A stretch of DNA of 64,000 bases, taken from positions 62,001 through 126,000 of the IMG/VR virus record IMGVR_UViG_3300023174_000046. The stretch is one strand, 5' to 3'. This DNA is from a virus. The stretch's first letter is position 1. Every line of letters starts with the position of its first letter. The translations under genes were made by a program, and so were the position numbers. Positions 39,771-48,884 of this stretch are shown here, in pieces. Under the pieces are notes generated by a model. It was not told the origin of the DNA. It searched no databases and saw only the letters and a program-made list of their open reading frames with translations.

Positions 39771-42080
39771 ATGGCAAGAGTAATCCAAAGTCCCGGTGTA
39801 CAGATAAACGAATTTGATCAGTCATTAAGAGCAGCAACCAACGACACAACAAATGTATTAGTTGCTGGTTTTGCATCACAAGGTCCAACCTACGAACCAA
39901 TCGTGGTTTCAACACTTTCAGAATTTGAACAAATCTTCGGTCAACCATCAAATGGTGCCGAGAGATACTTTTATCACACTGCAAAGGCAGTATTAGCAAG
40001 TCCTGCTACAGTTTACGCTGGTAGAATTGCTTATGGCCCTGGCCTTGGTGACGGGTACGGTTCTAAATACTCAGCATTAGTATATCCAGTTCGCGGCAAG
40101 GTTGCAGGTACCGGTGATATACAAACAAATTTACAAATTATTAGCGGTAATGGCGATATGTATGTCTTGGGCAGACCAAACTTGGTTGAACTCTCAGACA
40201 CAGATTATCAAAACGTTTTAAATGGCAGCGCATTCACATGGTCTGCAACTTCTGACAGCGCCAATGGTGTTATTACTTCAATTAGTAATTTTGGTCAAGC
40301 AGGATTAATCATTTTAAACAAGCAAAAATATACCACCAATTCAAACTTTGAAGGTTACTATGTTGGCTTGATTGATAATACCACAGTTAATCCACAAGTT
40401 GATTACCGCGGTATCAATCAAGCTTATACTGTTAGCTTAACTGGTGGTAAGAATGGTGGCTTGAATTCAGGATACACACAACTGCTACCATCAAGACTTA
40501 ATTTTGCATTGAGTGCAACATTTGCAGGTATCGATGGTTCTGTATCACAAGATATGGAATTCACAACATTCAATATCGGCACTACCGCATATAGAGATTG
40601 CTTAAATCTTGGTGTATTCAGACTACGTCAAACAGTATTTTCACCAACTGTATTGACACTAAGCAAAGTTTTAGCTGAACCATATACAGGATCAATCAAC
40701 TACTACCGTCAACAATTTCCACAAAATGGTGGATCACCTCAAAGTTTCTTCATTGGTGATGTTGAAGACAGTTCCACCTCAATTCAAGTTTTAGTTAACC
40801 CTAATATCTCTAAGAGAGATTCAAGCACAAACAATTCTACTGATGCAGGTGACCCAAAAGTTGCTATCCGTGTTCTTGGTGCAGGCCTTCGTTATGCCTC
40901 AGAGTTAGACAGCGCCTTTACTGGTATATCACCTGCACAAGTTGATTCTTTTGTATCATCTGGGAATGGAATCGGTGATGCTGGTGCATTATTCCCACTT
41001 GGTACATACACACTAGATAATCCTTACACAAAGAGTATCGGTAATGTTCCAGGCAAAGTTAATAAGCTCTTACAAAAACTCGACAATTATGATGTTTACC
41101 CTCTAACATTGACAGTTGAAGGTGGTCTCGGAACAATTTATGCAAGCGCATCAGCTAATAATGATATCTTTGATGATTATAAGTATGTAACTGGTTACAA
41201 CGGATTATCATCATCCACTGGTATAACCGGTGATGCAAAAGTCTTGAGAGATGCATATGCAAGCGTATTTGAAGAATTCAGAGTATTTGCTCAAGATTCA
41301 CGCAAAGACCATATGTTTATTGCTGATGCACCTCTACCGATCTTTGTACAAGGTAGAAACACCAAGACAATTGATAGAAACGATACAAACTTTACATCCA
41401 ACATTTACTGGCCATTACGCAATGTGTTTGATCCAATCAATACAAGTTATGCTTGTGTGTATGCAAACTGCGCACGCGTTAATGATCCTGCTTCTAACTC
41501 ACAAGTTTGGGTACCATTCTCAGGTTTCGCAGCAAACTTAATGGCAAGAACTGATACAAACTTCCAACCATGGTTTGCCCCAGCTGGATTCAATCGCGGC
41601 AATGTTGCAGGTGCAGTTGATATTGCACTATATCCTAAACAAAAGCAGCGTGATCAACTGTACAAGATTAGTGTTAATCCAGTTGCATTCTTCCCTGCTG
41701 AAGGATTTGTCGTGTACGGTCAAAAGACACTACAGAGACAACCAAGTGCATTTGATCGTATCAATGTACGTAGATTGTTTATCAATCTTGAGACACTTGT
41801 ACGCAACACAGTTAAGAGCTTCATATTCGAGCCTAACACCCTCTTTACTCGTACACAAGTAATCAACACAATCACACCATTCTTTGAAAATGCAAAGAAT
41901 ACACAAGGCATATATGATTACTTGATCATTTGCGATGAAAAGAACAACACACCTTCAGTAATTGATGATAATACACTTGTTGTTGACATTTACATGAAGC
42001 CAACAAGAACAGCGGAGTATATCTTGGTTAACTTCTACGCAACGAAGACAAGTCAAGATTTCAACGAAATCATCGCATAA
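39771..42080 (+). CDS. gp18: Tail sheath protein (T4 gp18-like)
   Basis: 769 residues, somewhat longer than T4 gp18 (659). The start SPGVQINEFDQSLRAA and VAGFASQGPTYEPIVVSTLS is the conserved sheath N-terminus; the C-terminus VNPVAFFPAEGFVVYGQKTL and INVRRLFINLETLVRNTVKS is the sheath core domain, ending with VDIYMKPTRTAEYILVNF. It forms the contractile sheath around the tube. Codon use is richer in C-ending codons than neighbours, as expected for an abundant protein. Confidence 0.95.
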   Translation: MARVIQSPGVQINEFDQSLRAATNDTTNVLVAGFASQGPTYEPIVVSTLSEFEQIFGQPSNGAERYFYHTAKAVLASPATVYAGRIAYGPGLGDGYGSKYSALVYPVRGKVAGTGDIQTNLQIISGNGDMYVLGRPNLVELSDTDYQNVLNGSAFTWSATSDSANGVITSISNFGQAGLIILNKQKYTTNSNFEGYYVGLIDNTTVNPQVDYRGINQAYTVSLTGGKNGGLNSGYTQLLPSRLNFALSATFAGIDGSVSQDMEFTTFNIGTTAYRDCLNLGVFRLRQTVFSPTVLTLSKVLAEPYTGSINYYRQQFPQNGGSPQSFFIGDVEDSSTSIQVLVNPNISKRDSSTNNSTDAGDPKVAIRVLGAGLRYASELDSAFTGISPAQVDSFVSSGNGIGDAGALFPLGTYTLDNPYTKSIGNVPGKVNKLLQKLDNYDVYPLTLTVEGGLGTIYASASANNDIFDDYKYVTGYNGLSSSTGITGDAKVLRDAYASVFEEFRVFAQDSRKDHMFIADAPLPIFVQGRNTKTIDRNDTNFTSNIYWPLRNVFDPINTSYACVYANCARVNDPASNSQVWVPFSGFAANLMARTDTNFQPWFAPAGFNRGNVAGAVDIALYPKQKQRDQLYKISVNPVAFFPAEGFVVYGQKTLQRQPSAFDRINVRRLFINLETLVRNTVKSFIFEPNTLFTRTQVINTITPFFENAKNTQGIYDYLIICDEKNNTPSVIDDNTLVVDIYMKPTRTAEYILVNFYATKTSQDFNEIIA

Positions 42081-42082
42081 CG

Positions 42083-42090
42083 AATAAATA
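42083..42090 (+). promoter_or_regulatory. Late-type promoter box AATAAATA of gp19
   Basis: AATAAATA, 5 nt before the ATG at 42096. Confidence 0.58.
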
Positions 42091-42095
42091 ATTTT

Positions 42096-42641
42096 ATGGC
42101 AGACGTAAATCAACTCATATCAGACTTTTACAGAGTCGCGCAAGAAAGAGATTTCGCACGCGATTTTCAATTCAGAGTACTATCAATCAATGCAGGTGAT
42201 TCCGGTGTAACATTCGATAATAGTGATCTTGTATACATCCGCACTGCAACATTACCTGAAAGAGCAATTACTAACAAACAAGTACCTTACATGGGTCTTA
42301 ATTTCAACGTTCCAGGAAATGCTACATACCCAAACAGTGAAGCATATCAAGTAGAATTTTATGCTGATGCACAATCACAGCTTCGTCAAAAATTCGAAGA
42401 TTGGTCAAGAAGCACATTTGATGATGCTAATAGCACAGGCAATTACTTTACACCAAAACAAAATTCAACAATTGATCTAGTACAATTAGATTCAAAACTT
42501 GTTAAAGTTGCACAATATCAACTAGTTGGTGTATCAGTTCGTAATGTTGGTCCTCTTACCTATAACATTGCTGATGGTACCGGTGAAATTCTAAGATTTA
42601 CTGCTACATTAGCATATCATTATTGGAAGAGAGTATCGTAA
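42096..42641 (+). CDS. gp19: Tail tube protein (T4 gp19-like)
   Basis: 181 residues (T4 163). RDFQFRVLSINAG, VYIRTATLPERAI and VPYMGLNFNVPGNATYPNSE are the typical tube-protein blocks, followed by QLRQKFEDWSRSTFDD. Hexamers of this protein form the inner tube. It follows the sheath gene as in T4 and has its own late promoter box. Confidence 0.92.
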   Translation: MADVNQLISDFYRVAQERDFARDFQFRVLSINAGDSGVTFDNSDLVYIRTATLPERAITNKQVPYMGLNFNVPGNATYPNSEAYQVEFYADAQSQLRQKFEDWSRSTFDDANSTGNYFTPKQNSTIDLVQLDSKLVKVAQYQLVGVSVRNVGPLTYNIADGTGEILRFTATLAYHYWKRVS

Positions 42642-42656
42642 TTTCCCTAATAGTTC

Positions 42657-42664
42657 ATTAAATA
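42657..42664 (+). promoter_or_regulatory. Late-type promoter box ATTAAATA
   Basis: ATTAAATA, 6 nt before the GTG start at 42671. Confidence 0.52.
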
Positions 42665-42670
42665 TTTTTA

Positions 42671-43597
42671 GTGAACAACCCTATAACCGACGCCGCGTCT
42701 GGCTTAGTACAAAACGCACAAGGTTTAATTACTGGTCAGAATCCATTATTTGCCCCACAAGTTACAAATTTGTTCGGATTTAATATTCCCGCAGTACCTT
42801 TGATTGGTGTTCGTGATTATTTTCTCACACAAATGGAATCGTGGTCCACGTCCATTCCATTACGTACACAGTGGGTTGTTTTAATTGATCGTTATCCTGC
42901 TGCGTTAAATACAAAAATTATACAAGGGTTAGAAATTATTGGTGGTGATAAAAAAGGATACGATATTAATCCTGCATTAGATATTTTAAAAAGCTATCCT
43001 CTACAAAGAATTATAGGTTGTTTGTTTGCATCATCTGTTTCTATACCACCTGAAACACTCGATACAGATTTTGCTACTATTAAAAATAATAGAGGGTTTC
43101 TTGGAGGACCTGTAACTTCCGAGCGTCAAAAATACGGCTCATTTTTACGTATTGGATTTAGAGAAACAAATACATCGTTTGTGGATGTTGTTATAAGGCC
43201 TTGGATAATTCTAGCATCGCATATGGGATTTTCTGCTCGCCCAGGTGATTTAGGTGGTAAACGAGATTATTACAATGTTAAAACTGATATCACTATCATG
43301 CAATATGCACAAACATACCAAAATATTTCCATGGTGCCAAGAAAGGTTTGGCAATTTTATAATTGTGCGCCAATAACATTAGATGCAGAAGAAGCAGTTT
43401 ATGATCCTAGTGGTGAAGTACTTGATATCTTTCAAACTAGCTGGATATTTTCACACTATACTGTAACACCAAACTTGTATTTCCCTCTTGTCAACATAAT
43501 TAAGCGTATAGAACAGGGTCAACTACCTATTATCTCTCCCGTACAAAGCGGGTTTCAAGGCGGTTTTGGTAGTATTAACCCTTACGGCTTGATATGA
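42671..43597 (+). CDS. Tail tube/baseplate junction-type structural protein
   Basis: 308 residues from a GTG start. PLRTQWVVLIDRYPAALNTK and a later VDVVIRPWIILASHMGFSAR segment suggest a tube-like beta domain, and the C-terminal IFQTSWIFSHYTVTPN is typical of tube-initiator-like proteins. T4 gp54 has nearly the same length (320) and caps the baseplate hub. I cannot tell gp54 from gp48 here. Overlaps the next gene by 4 nt. Confidence 0.55.
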   Translation: MNNPITDAASGLVQNAQGLITGQNPLFAPQVTNLFGFNIPAVPLIGVRDYFLTQMESWSTSIPLRTQWVVLIDRYPAALNTKIIQGLEIIGGDKKGYDINPALDILKSYPLQRIIGCLFASSVSIPPETLDTDFATIKNNRGFLGGPVTSERQKYGSFLRIGFRETNTSFVDVVIRPWIILASHMGFSARPGDLGGKRDYYNVKTDITIMQYAQTYQNISMVPRKVWQFYNCAPITLDAEEAVYDPSGEVLDIFQTSWIFSHYTVTPNLYFPLVNIIKRIEQGQLPIISPVQSGFQGGFGSINPYGLI

Positions 43598-44484
43598 TAG
43601 ATAAATTTAAATTACAATTATATATTCCTAGTTTAGATAGTAGAGCTTATTTTAATGAGCTTAAAAACTACCATCTTCTTAATATTTTAAAATTTACAAC
43701 CAATAAAGACAGTAAAGGCCTCGCCGAATACTTTGAATATATTATAGAAGATCTAATACAAGATAAAAAATTATTTTTTAAATTAGATAGTTTTGATAAA
43801 TTTATTATTCTATTACAGTTCAAAGCAATTAATATTAACCCCGAATTAAAATTTAAAATAAATGTTCAAAACGAAAATAAAATACTAGCATATAACATTT
43901 TTCAAGAAATAAAGAGTTTAACAGAAGCTAAGCTAATTAAAGAAAAGGAACTCAAGATTGATGATAATTTTTATGTATATCTAAGTATACCTTCAAAACT
44001 TTATATTGAAAACTTTGATGACATATTTTTTCATTGTATAAAGTTAGTTAAAATAGATGATCAAAATTTTAACTTTGAATCGTTTACTGACGAAGAAAAA
44101 AACAAAATATTTGAAAGTATATCTGGAAACTTTTTAAACCAAATAATAGACTTTTTAAATGAGAGTAAGAAGAGTTGTGAAGATGTAAACTTTCTTAAAG
44201 TTAATAATTTTATAAAAGAACTTAATAGCTTAAAATTAAATTTCTTTAATAATTCAATGCTAGGGTTTTTGGAGCTGGTATATTCAGAAGATTTGAAGAA
44301 TTTATTCGAATTAATATATGTGCTAGTTAATAAAGTTAAACTCGGTATAACAGAATTTTATGACTTGGTACCGTCCGAATCACTGTTATTGTATTCTCTT
44401 TATGCAAAGGATGTTAAGAATCAAAACGAAGAAATGGAAAAATCGACCAAAAAATCTAGCATGCCGTTGCAAACACAGCCCTAA
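43594..44484 (+). CDS. Tail assembly chaperone-like protein 1
   Basis: 296 residues, Lys/Phe/Ile-rich and helical. It begins KLQLYIPSLDSRAYFNELKN, closely resembling the start of the following gene (IDVYIPSLDKEVPFKPLN), so the two look like diverged paralogues. Two such genes just before the tape measure occupy the place of T4 genes 26 and 51 (hub assembly factors) or tail assembly chaperones in other phages. Function is inferred from position and pairing. Confidence 0.5.
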   Translation: MIDKFKLQLYIPSLDSRAYFNELKNYHLLNILKFTTNKDSKGLAEYFEYIIEDLIQDKKLFFKLDSFDKFIILLQFKAININPELKFKINVQNENKILAYNIFQEIKSLTEAKLIKEKELKIDDNFYVYLSIPSKLYIENFDDIFFHCIKLVKIDDQNFNFESFTDEEKNKIFESISGNFLNQIIDFLNESKKSCEDVNFLKVNNFIKELNSLKLNFFNNSMLGFLELVYSEDLKNLFELIYVLVNKVKLGITEFYDLVPSESLLLYSLYAKDVKNQNEEMEKSTKKSSMPLQTQP

Positions 44485-44486
44485 CC

Positions 44487-44494
44487 TTTAAATA
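44487..44494 (+). promoter_or_regulatory. Late-type promoter box TTTAAATA
   Basis: TTTAAATA, 6 nt before the ATG at 44501. Confidence 0.5.
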
Positions 44495-44500
44495 ATTGTA

Positions 44501-45277
44501 ATGAGTTCAGATCTATTGCTGCAAAAGCTTAAAGAAATTAATGGAAAAAGCATAGATGTGTATATACCTTCCTTAGATAAGGAAGTGCCATTTAAACCTC
44601 TTAACATCAGACAGCAAAAAGAAATTATTAAAGCTTCTTTTGATAAGAATATACCTGGTATTTCTTTTAATAATGTTCTTAACATTATAATTAAAGAAAA
44701 TTGCCAAGAGCAAAATATAGAATTGCTTGTTACAGACAGACCTTCAATAGCTATTGCACTACGTAAAAATATTTTTGGCACAAAGATTAAGAACGCTGTT
44801 AAATCAGACACTCTCAACGAAGAGAACATTGAATTCGATCTTGAACAGGTAATTCAAACAAAGTCTAAACTCGATATTGAATTAACAAAAGCAGTAAAAT
44901 CTGAAGGACTAGAAGTTCAATTAAGGATACCTACCCTTACTGCAGACAGTAGAGTCAATAAAGAAAGCCAAAAAGTACTGTCCCATTTAGTTGAACAAAA
45001 TAATTCTATAAAAGATCTTATTAGTGAGTTGTTTGTATATGAGCTTGTTAAGTTTATTGATTTTGTTGAAGTGCTTGATGTAGGAAAAGCTATTTTTTCA
45101 GAAATTAGTGTAGTAGATCAAATTAAGCTTGTGGAAAGCCTAACTGCAGAGGTTAATAAGAATATAATGGAGTATATTGAAGAAGTAAGAGCATTTGAAA
45201 AGAAATACCTCTCCTTTGCAAAAAATAACAAAGAATACAATATCAATTTAGACGCATCATTCTTTAGTAACGAATAA
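44501..45277 (+). CDS. Tail assembly chaperone-like protein 2 (gp26/gp51 position)
   Basis: 258 residues. The start IDVYIPSLDKEVPFKPLNIR with RQQKEIIKASFD is like the baseplate hub assembly protein gp26 of T4-like phages (IGENEYKLTPFITKHEKSIM in T4, same plan). The rest is helical and charged. It directly precedes the tape-measure gene. Paralogous start with the gene upstream. Confidence 0.55.
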   Translation: MSSDLLLQKLKEINGKSIDVYIPSLDKEVPFKPLNIRQQKEIIKASFDKNIPGISFNNVLNIIIKENCQEQNIELLVTDRPSIAIALRKNIFGTKIKNAVKSDTLNEENIEFDLEQVIQTKSKLDIELTKAVKSEGLEVQLRIPTLTADSRVNKESQKVLSHLVEQNNSIKDLISELFVYELVKFIDFVEVLDVGKAIFSEISVVDQIKLVESLTAEVNKNIMEYIEEVRAFEKKYLSFAKNNKEYNINLDASFFSNE

Positions 45278-45291
45278 GTATTAATATACTT

Positions 45292-47187
45292 ATGGCGGAT
45301 AATATTGACGTTGCTCAAGTCGTAGGAGATCTAGTTAATGCACTAGATAAAATGAATGTTAAGCTTGATAAAATGCAAGCCGATTCAATCTATATTGACG
45401 AATTTAAAAGAAGCAAAAATGCAAAATTTAAGACGTTTGCTGACTTAATTAAAAAAGAATTTAAAGATTATCTCAAGAACATGGTTAATGGTATAGGCAA
45501 CCAAACTACTTCTAGTACAGGCAAGAAAGAGGGTCAAGCCTCTGATTTAGTAGAAGCAGGTGCTGAGAAGATAGGTGGTCCTGTTTCGAAGGTAAGAATA
45601 GAAGAAATTAATCCTGCTGTATTTAAAATGCTTCGCGATCTTCTAAAAGATACATTCAAGCAAAAAGAAGAAAAAGAAGAAGTAAAAAAGAAGAGCGGTT
45701 TTGGTTGGGTTTTTGGCTTGTTAGCTTTACTAAGTGGTGTAATTTTAGGAGTAATTGAATGGATTCGTGAGCGATTTCAAGCCATAAAAACAATGCTCAA
45801 AGGAATCAGAATCTTTGATTGGATAGTAGATGGGTTTAGATTCTTAAAGTCTAGAATATTTGCAGCCGCAGAATTTATATACAAGCAGCTTAGAGAGTCT
45901 AGACTATTTAAAAGAATTGAACAAATTTGGGAAGGCATCATTGCATCTATCCGTGAGTCTGCTTTTGTAAAAAAACTTAGAACATTTTTTAGCGAAGAAT
46001 CGTTTCTTGGCAGGCTCTTTAAAGGTATAGGTGAATTTTTTAAAGGTGAGGGCAGAGCGGGTGGTGTTGTACGGTCAATTGGCAGAGCTTTTGAAATTAT
46101 GAAAGATTCTTTACGTGGTGTTGGTAGAGTAATGAAAGGAATTGTTGATGCAATTAAAGGAGCAGGAAGCTTTGCAATGAACTTATTGAAAAATTCACCG
46201 CTATTTAAGATAGGTAAAGTTATAGGTAGAGTTCTTGGTCCACTCTTTTTGGCGTTTGATGTAATCATGAATACAATTGATAGTATTAAAGAGCAAGGAT
46301 TTACTTTTAAAGCAGTGCTGGATGGTGTTTTAGGCGGGTTAGCGAGCTTTTTTACATTAGGTATTTTAAATTTTCAAAATATAAAGAAAATAACTGATCA
46401 AATTACCGAAGCTTTTAAAGAAGGTAATTTTATTGAAGGTATAATGCGAATCCTTCTCGGAATACCTGATTTAATATTTCAAGGCATAGGAAAAATAGCC
46501 ACATGGATATCCGGTTTTTTTGGTGATGATGTAAAGAAAAAGGTTGAAAATTTCTTTAATGTTTCTTTTACTGATCAAGTATTGATGGTAATTAAAGATG
46601 TAATGAATACTCTTCTATGGCCTATTAATAAAACGTTAGAAATTCTTAAAAATGTGTTTAATATTGATGTGGTTAAATGGCTAAGAGAGCATGTACCTGC
46701 ACCGTTGCTCGGTATCTTTGATAAAATAGTAAAAGGTGGTACTGATATTAAGGAAAGACCAGCACAACCTGTCGATCAAGCAAAACTAGAACAAGCTAAA
46801 ATAGCAAAAGAAGAGCAAAAAGCAGGTGGCTGGTTTGATTGGTTCAATAAAAAAGATGAAGCACAATCTACAGATATTGAAAAGGTTGAAGACAGTGATT
46901 ACACTGAAGACGACGAATATACAAAAACATCTGATCTACCCATAGTAACAACTAATAAAGCACCCGAAATAAAAGCAAAAAAAATCGAACAAGAGAATAT
47001 TTTTGATAGCGATAAAATCATTGAAGTGTTACAAAAACAGCTTGAAATAATGACACAAACGAAAAATTACTTAGAGAATCTTAAATCATCAAACAATGTT
47101 GCAACAAGTGTTAATAATCAAAGTGTTGTTAATATGAGTGGCAATACAGGTGTATCATCTTGGCGCCAAGGTGTTATCGCGAGATAA
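45292..47187 (+). CDS. Tape-measure/hub protein (T4 gp29-like)
   Basis: 631 residues (T4 gp29 is 590). Predominantly helical, with hydrophobic spans near residues 139-158 (WVFGLLALLSGVILGVIEW) and a large hydrophobic middle (FLAFDVIMNTIDS; GGLASFFTLGILNF), as expected for a protein that fixes tail length and is released into the host envelope. The C-terminal part is charged and ends with a coiled-coil-like stretch. Position after two chaperone-like genes and before baseplate genes supports the call. Confidence 0.7.
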   Translation: MADNIDVAQVVGDLVNALDKMNVKLDKMQADSIYIDEFKRSKNAKFKTFADLIKKEFKDYLKNMVNGIGNQTTSSTGKKEGQASDLVEAGAEKIGGPVSKVRIEEINPAVFKMLRDLLKDTFKQKEEKEEVKKKSGFGWVFGLLALLSGVILGVIEWIRERFQAIKTMLKGIRIFDWIVDGFRFLKSRIFAAAEFIYKQLRESRLFKRIEQIWEGIIASIRESAFVKKLRTFFSEESFLGRLFKGIGEFFKGEGRAGGVVRSIGRAFEIMKDSLRGVGRVMKGIVDAIKGAGSFAMNLLKNSPLFKIGKVIGRVLGPLFLAFDVIMNTIDSIKEQGFTFKAVLDGVLGGLASFFTLGILNFQNIKKITDQITEAFKEGNFIEGIMRILLGIPDLIFQGIGKIATWISGFFGDDVKKKVENFFNVSFTDQVLMVIKDVMNTLLWPINKTLEILKNVFNIDVVKWLREHVPAPLLGIFDKIVKGGTDIKERPAQPVDQAKLEQAKIAKEEQKAGGWFDWFNKKDEAQSTDIEKVEDSDYTEDDEYTKTSDLPIVTTNKAPEIKAKKIEQENIFDSDKIIEVLQKQLEIMTQTKNYLENLKSSNNVATSVNNQSVVNMSGNTGVSSWRQGVIAR

Positions 47188-47194
47188 TTGCTTG

Positions 47195-47202
47195 ATTAAA
47201 TA
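47195..47202 (+). promoter_or_regulatory. Late-type promoter box ATTAAATA
   Basis: ATTAAATA, 5 nt before the ATG at 47208. Confidence 0.55.
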
Positions 47203-47207
47203 ATATT

Positions 47208-48515
47208 ATGGCCGCTTCTTATCTATGGCAGTTTTCGCAAGATCTTACAAAGACAAAGATATACAAAAGCACACCACCTACTCTAATACCAGCCAATACA
47301 AAAGCTATTAACTCAGAAAGTCCGAATTATCTCAAATCTTCTTTTGCTACACCATATAACGTTGACGTGGTTAACTCTTTTTATTGGACTATTCAAAACC
47401 CTAAAACCCAATCAGGCCAATTGTATAGAAATGAAGTACCAAGAATAGAATTAGTAGAAAAGAGAATTAAGATCAATGCGATTGTAAATCAAGCCTTTTA
47501 CGCTGTTGCAACTGGCGTTTCCAAGACCGGTGATGTATCAAATGAAGTGGGTCAATTCTTTACAGATCAAGCTTCGAAAATTAGCGGCACAGGTGGAAGC
47601 TTGCTGGGTGGACTTGGATCAAGCATCACAAATGCAGTTGATTATTTAAAAAGTGGTGTTGATAAATTAACATCAAAGGTTGGCTTGACAAAAGACTTTA
47701 ATGGTGTGTTGGCACCATATGAAGGGTTGTATCTCACTGAAGATACAGGATGGAAGTATAACATACCATATTTTGAAAACTTAAATAATGAAGTTGGTAA
47801 TGTGTTTGGTGATTTAGATAATAGCGCTTTCGCCGAACTTGCACAAGGAATCGGCGCATTTGTAAAAGCAGGCACTGACTTTATTAATATTAAAGAGCCT
47901 GGCACATATATAGAGAGAACGAAAATGTTTCAGTTTGCTGATGGTGGCGATGATATCACTTTTGAGTTTCCTTTAATCAATACTGGTAACGCTACTTTTA
48001 TTGACGTAGTCAGAAACTGGCAATTGATATTTTTGCTTATATATCAAAACAGACCACAAAGAATTTCAAGAGATATTATTGAACCTTGTGTAATGTACGA
48101 AGCATTAATACCAGGTATTAAATACACACCATTTTCATATATAAAGAAATTAAGCGTAGAATTTATGGGTGCGAGAAGAACAATGTCATTGCCCATCCCT
48201 CAAATAGGCTCCACAGGCCAGTCACTAACAAATACGGAAAGTTTTGAGACCATTGTTCCTGATGCATATAAAGTTTCAATCACGCTTACAAGCTTAGTTG
48301 CTGAGACAAGAAACTTCCTTTATTCAATGTTGTATGAGAAAAAAAATCTTGTTTCGGCATCGTCCCGCTCTGGCTCTGTTGCAGGTATTTTAAATTTTTC
48401 AGATCCTACAAGAAATGCTTTACTTGCAAATGGTGGGACAAATCTTCTAACAGGAGCCACAAACAGCTTAAATGAAGTATTACCAAACTTAGGAGTTAAT
48501 AATATACCTATATGA
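47208..48515 (+). CDS. Baseplate/tail structural protein (gp48-like position)
   Basis: 435 residues. A Gly/Ser-rich middle (GTGGSLLGGLGSSITNAVDY) is followed by a beta-rich domain: MFQFADGGDDITFEFPLINT, YTPFSYIKKLSVEFMGARR and PDAYKVSITLTSLVAETRNF, the last resembling phage tube-like or hub-cap proteins. In T4 gp48 sits on the hub and starts the tube. The next gene overlaps by 4 nt. Family assignment is uncertain. Confidence 0.5.
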   Translation: MAASYLWQFSQDLTKTKIYKSTPPTLIPANTKAINSESPNYLKSSFATPYNVDVVNSFYWTIQNPKTQSGQLYRNEVPRIELVEKRIKINAIVNQAFYAVATGVSKTGDVSNEVGQFFTDQASKISGTGGSLLGGLGSSITNAVDYLKSGVDKLTSKVGLTKDFNGVLAPYEGLYLTEDTGWKYNIPYFENLNNEVGNVFGDLDNSAFAELAQGIGAFVKAGTDFINIKEPGTYIERTKMFQFADGGDDITFEFPLINTGNATFIDVVRNWQLIFLLIYQNRPQRISRDIIEPCVMYEALIPGIKYTPFSYIKKLSVEFMGARRTMSLPIPQIGSTGQSLTNTESFETIVPDAYKVSITLTSLVAETRNFLYSMLYEKKNLVSASSRSGSVAGILNFSDPTRNALLANGGTNLLTGATNSLNEVLPNLGVNNIPI

Positions 48516-48883
48516 ACCCAGATCAAGAAGGTCAGTTTCAAAATTCTATAAATGGTTTGCCTAGACTTTTACCCACCAGGTATGAAAACATATTCAAAAT
48601 GTACAAGACCAACTACAATCAATATTATTATAATATTCTAAATACAGTACAGTTTCCGGAAAATTTAAACCCTTCTGTTTACTACGAAATTACTGTATCT
48701 TCAAAAATGCCTTGGACAATGATAAGTTTTAATGAGTATGAAACTATGGATCTATGGTGGTTAATATGTCTTGTAAATAAAATAGACAACCCGCTTGACT
48801 TTGCAGCTGTTGGCCAAATATTAAAAATTGTAAGAAAAGAGTTTTTAAAGTTTATTTTAGACGAAATCAGAATAAAGATATAA
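48512..48883 (+). CDS. gp53: Baseplate wedge protein (T4 gp53-like), short form
   Basis: 123 residues; T4 gp53 has 196. The diagnostic stretch is TMISFNEYETMDLWWLICLV followed by NKIDNP, the LysM-like motif by which gp53 binds wedge proteins. The N-terminal half (YENIFKMYKTNYNQYYYNIL) has no T4 counterpart I can place, and the C-terminal extension of T4 is missing. It holds the six wedges together around the hub. Confidence 0.72.
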   Translation: MNPDQEGQFQNSINGLPRLLPTRYENIFKMYKTNYNQYYYNILNTVQFPENLNPSVYYEITVSSKMPWTMISFNEYETMDLWWLICLVNKIDNPLDFAAVGQILKIVRKEFLKFILDEIRIKI

Positions 48884-48884
48884 A

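Noticed and set aside
45777-46268. 163-residue minus-strand frame inside the tape-measure gene
   Set aside because: The plus strand is a continuous, family-consistent tape measure; the antisense frame has no promoter.
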